5,741 nt of DNA from an uncultured Gammaproteobacteria bacterium (GTDB lineage Bacteria > Pseudomonadota > Gammaproteobacteria > Arenicellales > Poriferihabitantaceae): NCBI GenBank assembly GCA_938021685.1, contig CALIFM010000136.1, positions 1 to 5,741 on the forward strand, given 5' to 3'. The translations under genes were made by a program, and so were the position numbers. Position 1 is the stretch's first letter; the number at the start of each line of letters is the position of its first letter. Below, in pieces: positions 5,713-5,741 of the stretch. The notes beneath the pieces were generated by a model. The model made no database searches and was not told the DNA's origin. It saw nothing but the letters and a program-made list of their open reading frames with translations.

Positions 5713-5741
5713 ATGAAAAAGAACCAACTAAATAAAGGGCA
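5713..5741 (+). CDS. Possible start of a rightward gene (3' partial)
   Basis: An ATG at 5713 opens MKKNQLNKG and runs off the window. The Lys-rich start is typical of a real bacterial N-terminus. Only nine residues are visible, so the family cannot be named. A weak GAG lies 5 nt upstream, and TATATT (5678-5683) or TATACT (5699-5704) could be -10 elements, neither with a convincing -35. It would be divergent from the PuuD-like gene across a 148-nt gap, which fits a gene-start region. Confidence 0.45.

Overview
The window looks like ordinary chromosomal DNA from a gammaproteobacterium, probably a marine or environmental one. This is inferred from the protein families, moderate GC content and sigma-70-like promoter elements; no marker gene fixes the taxon. 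It holds five clear protein-coding genes, one of them cut by the left edge, one disrupted gene, and the first codons of a possible seventh gene at the right edge. No rRNA, tRNA, CRISPR array, insertion sequence or phage gene was seen, and no gene-free stretch exceeds 300 bases.

Left part (1-1438): the 3' portion of a LysR-type regulator of the GcvA-like class runs rightward. It converges on a leftward gene for a small P-loop ATPase/kinase-like protein. That gene's Walker A loop and its remaining domain lie in different reading frames, so it is frameshifted as given. A perfect 14-bp palindrome sits between the two genes.

Centre (1436-4120): a leftward cluster of lemA, a DUF2207 membrane protein and the broken P-loop gene. 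LemA (one N-terminal membrane helix plus a helical domain) and DUF2207 (signal peptide, extracytoplasmic domain, several membrane helices, Gly-rich tail ending in Trp) form a known type of envelope gene pair of unresolved function. The P-loop gene begins 10 nt after the DUF2207 stop and was probably co-transcribed. A good extended -10 element precedes lemA. Divergently, a rhomboid-family intramembrane serine protease with an intact Ser/His dyad is read rightward.

Right part (4841-5741): the rhomboid gene converges on a leftward gene for a 213-residue membrane protein of the urate-oxidase-N-domain (PuuD-like) family that lacks the cytochrome c domain of characterised PuuD. A strong hairpin with a T-tract on the minus strand separates them. 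The PuuD-like gene has a near-consensus sigma-70 promoter and a good ribosome binding site. A short ORF start reading out of the window is divergent to it.

Most of the window is envelope-associated housekeeping or accessory content. I see no convincing new defence or mobile system. The points most worth a second look are the frameshift in the P-loop gene, the heme-domain-less PuuD homologue, and the LemA/DUF2207/P-loop linkage beside a rhomboid protease.
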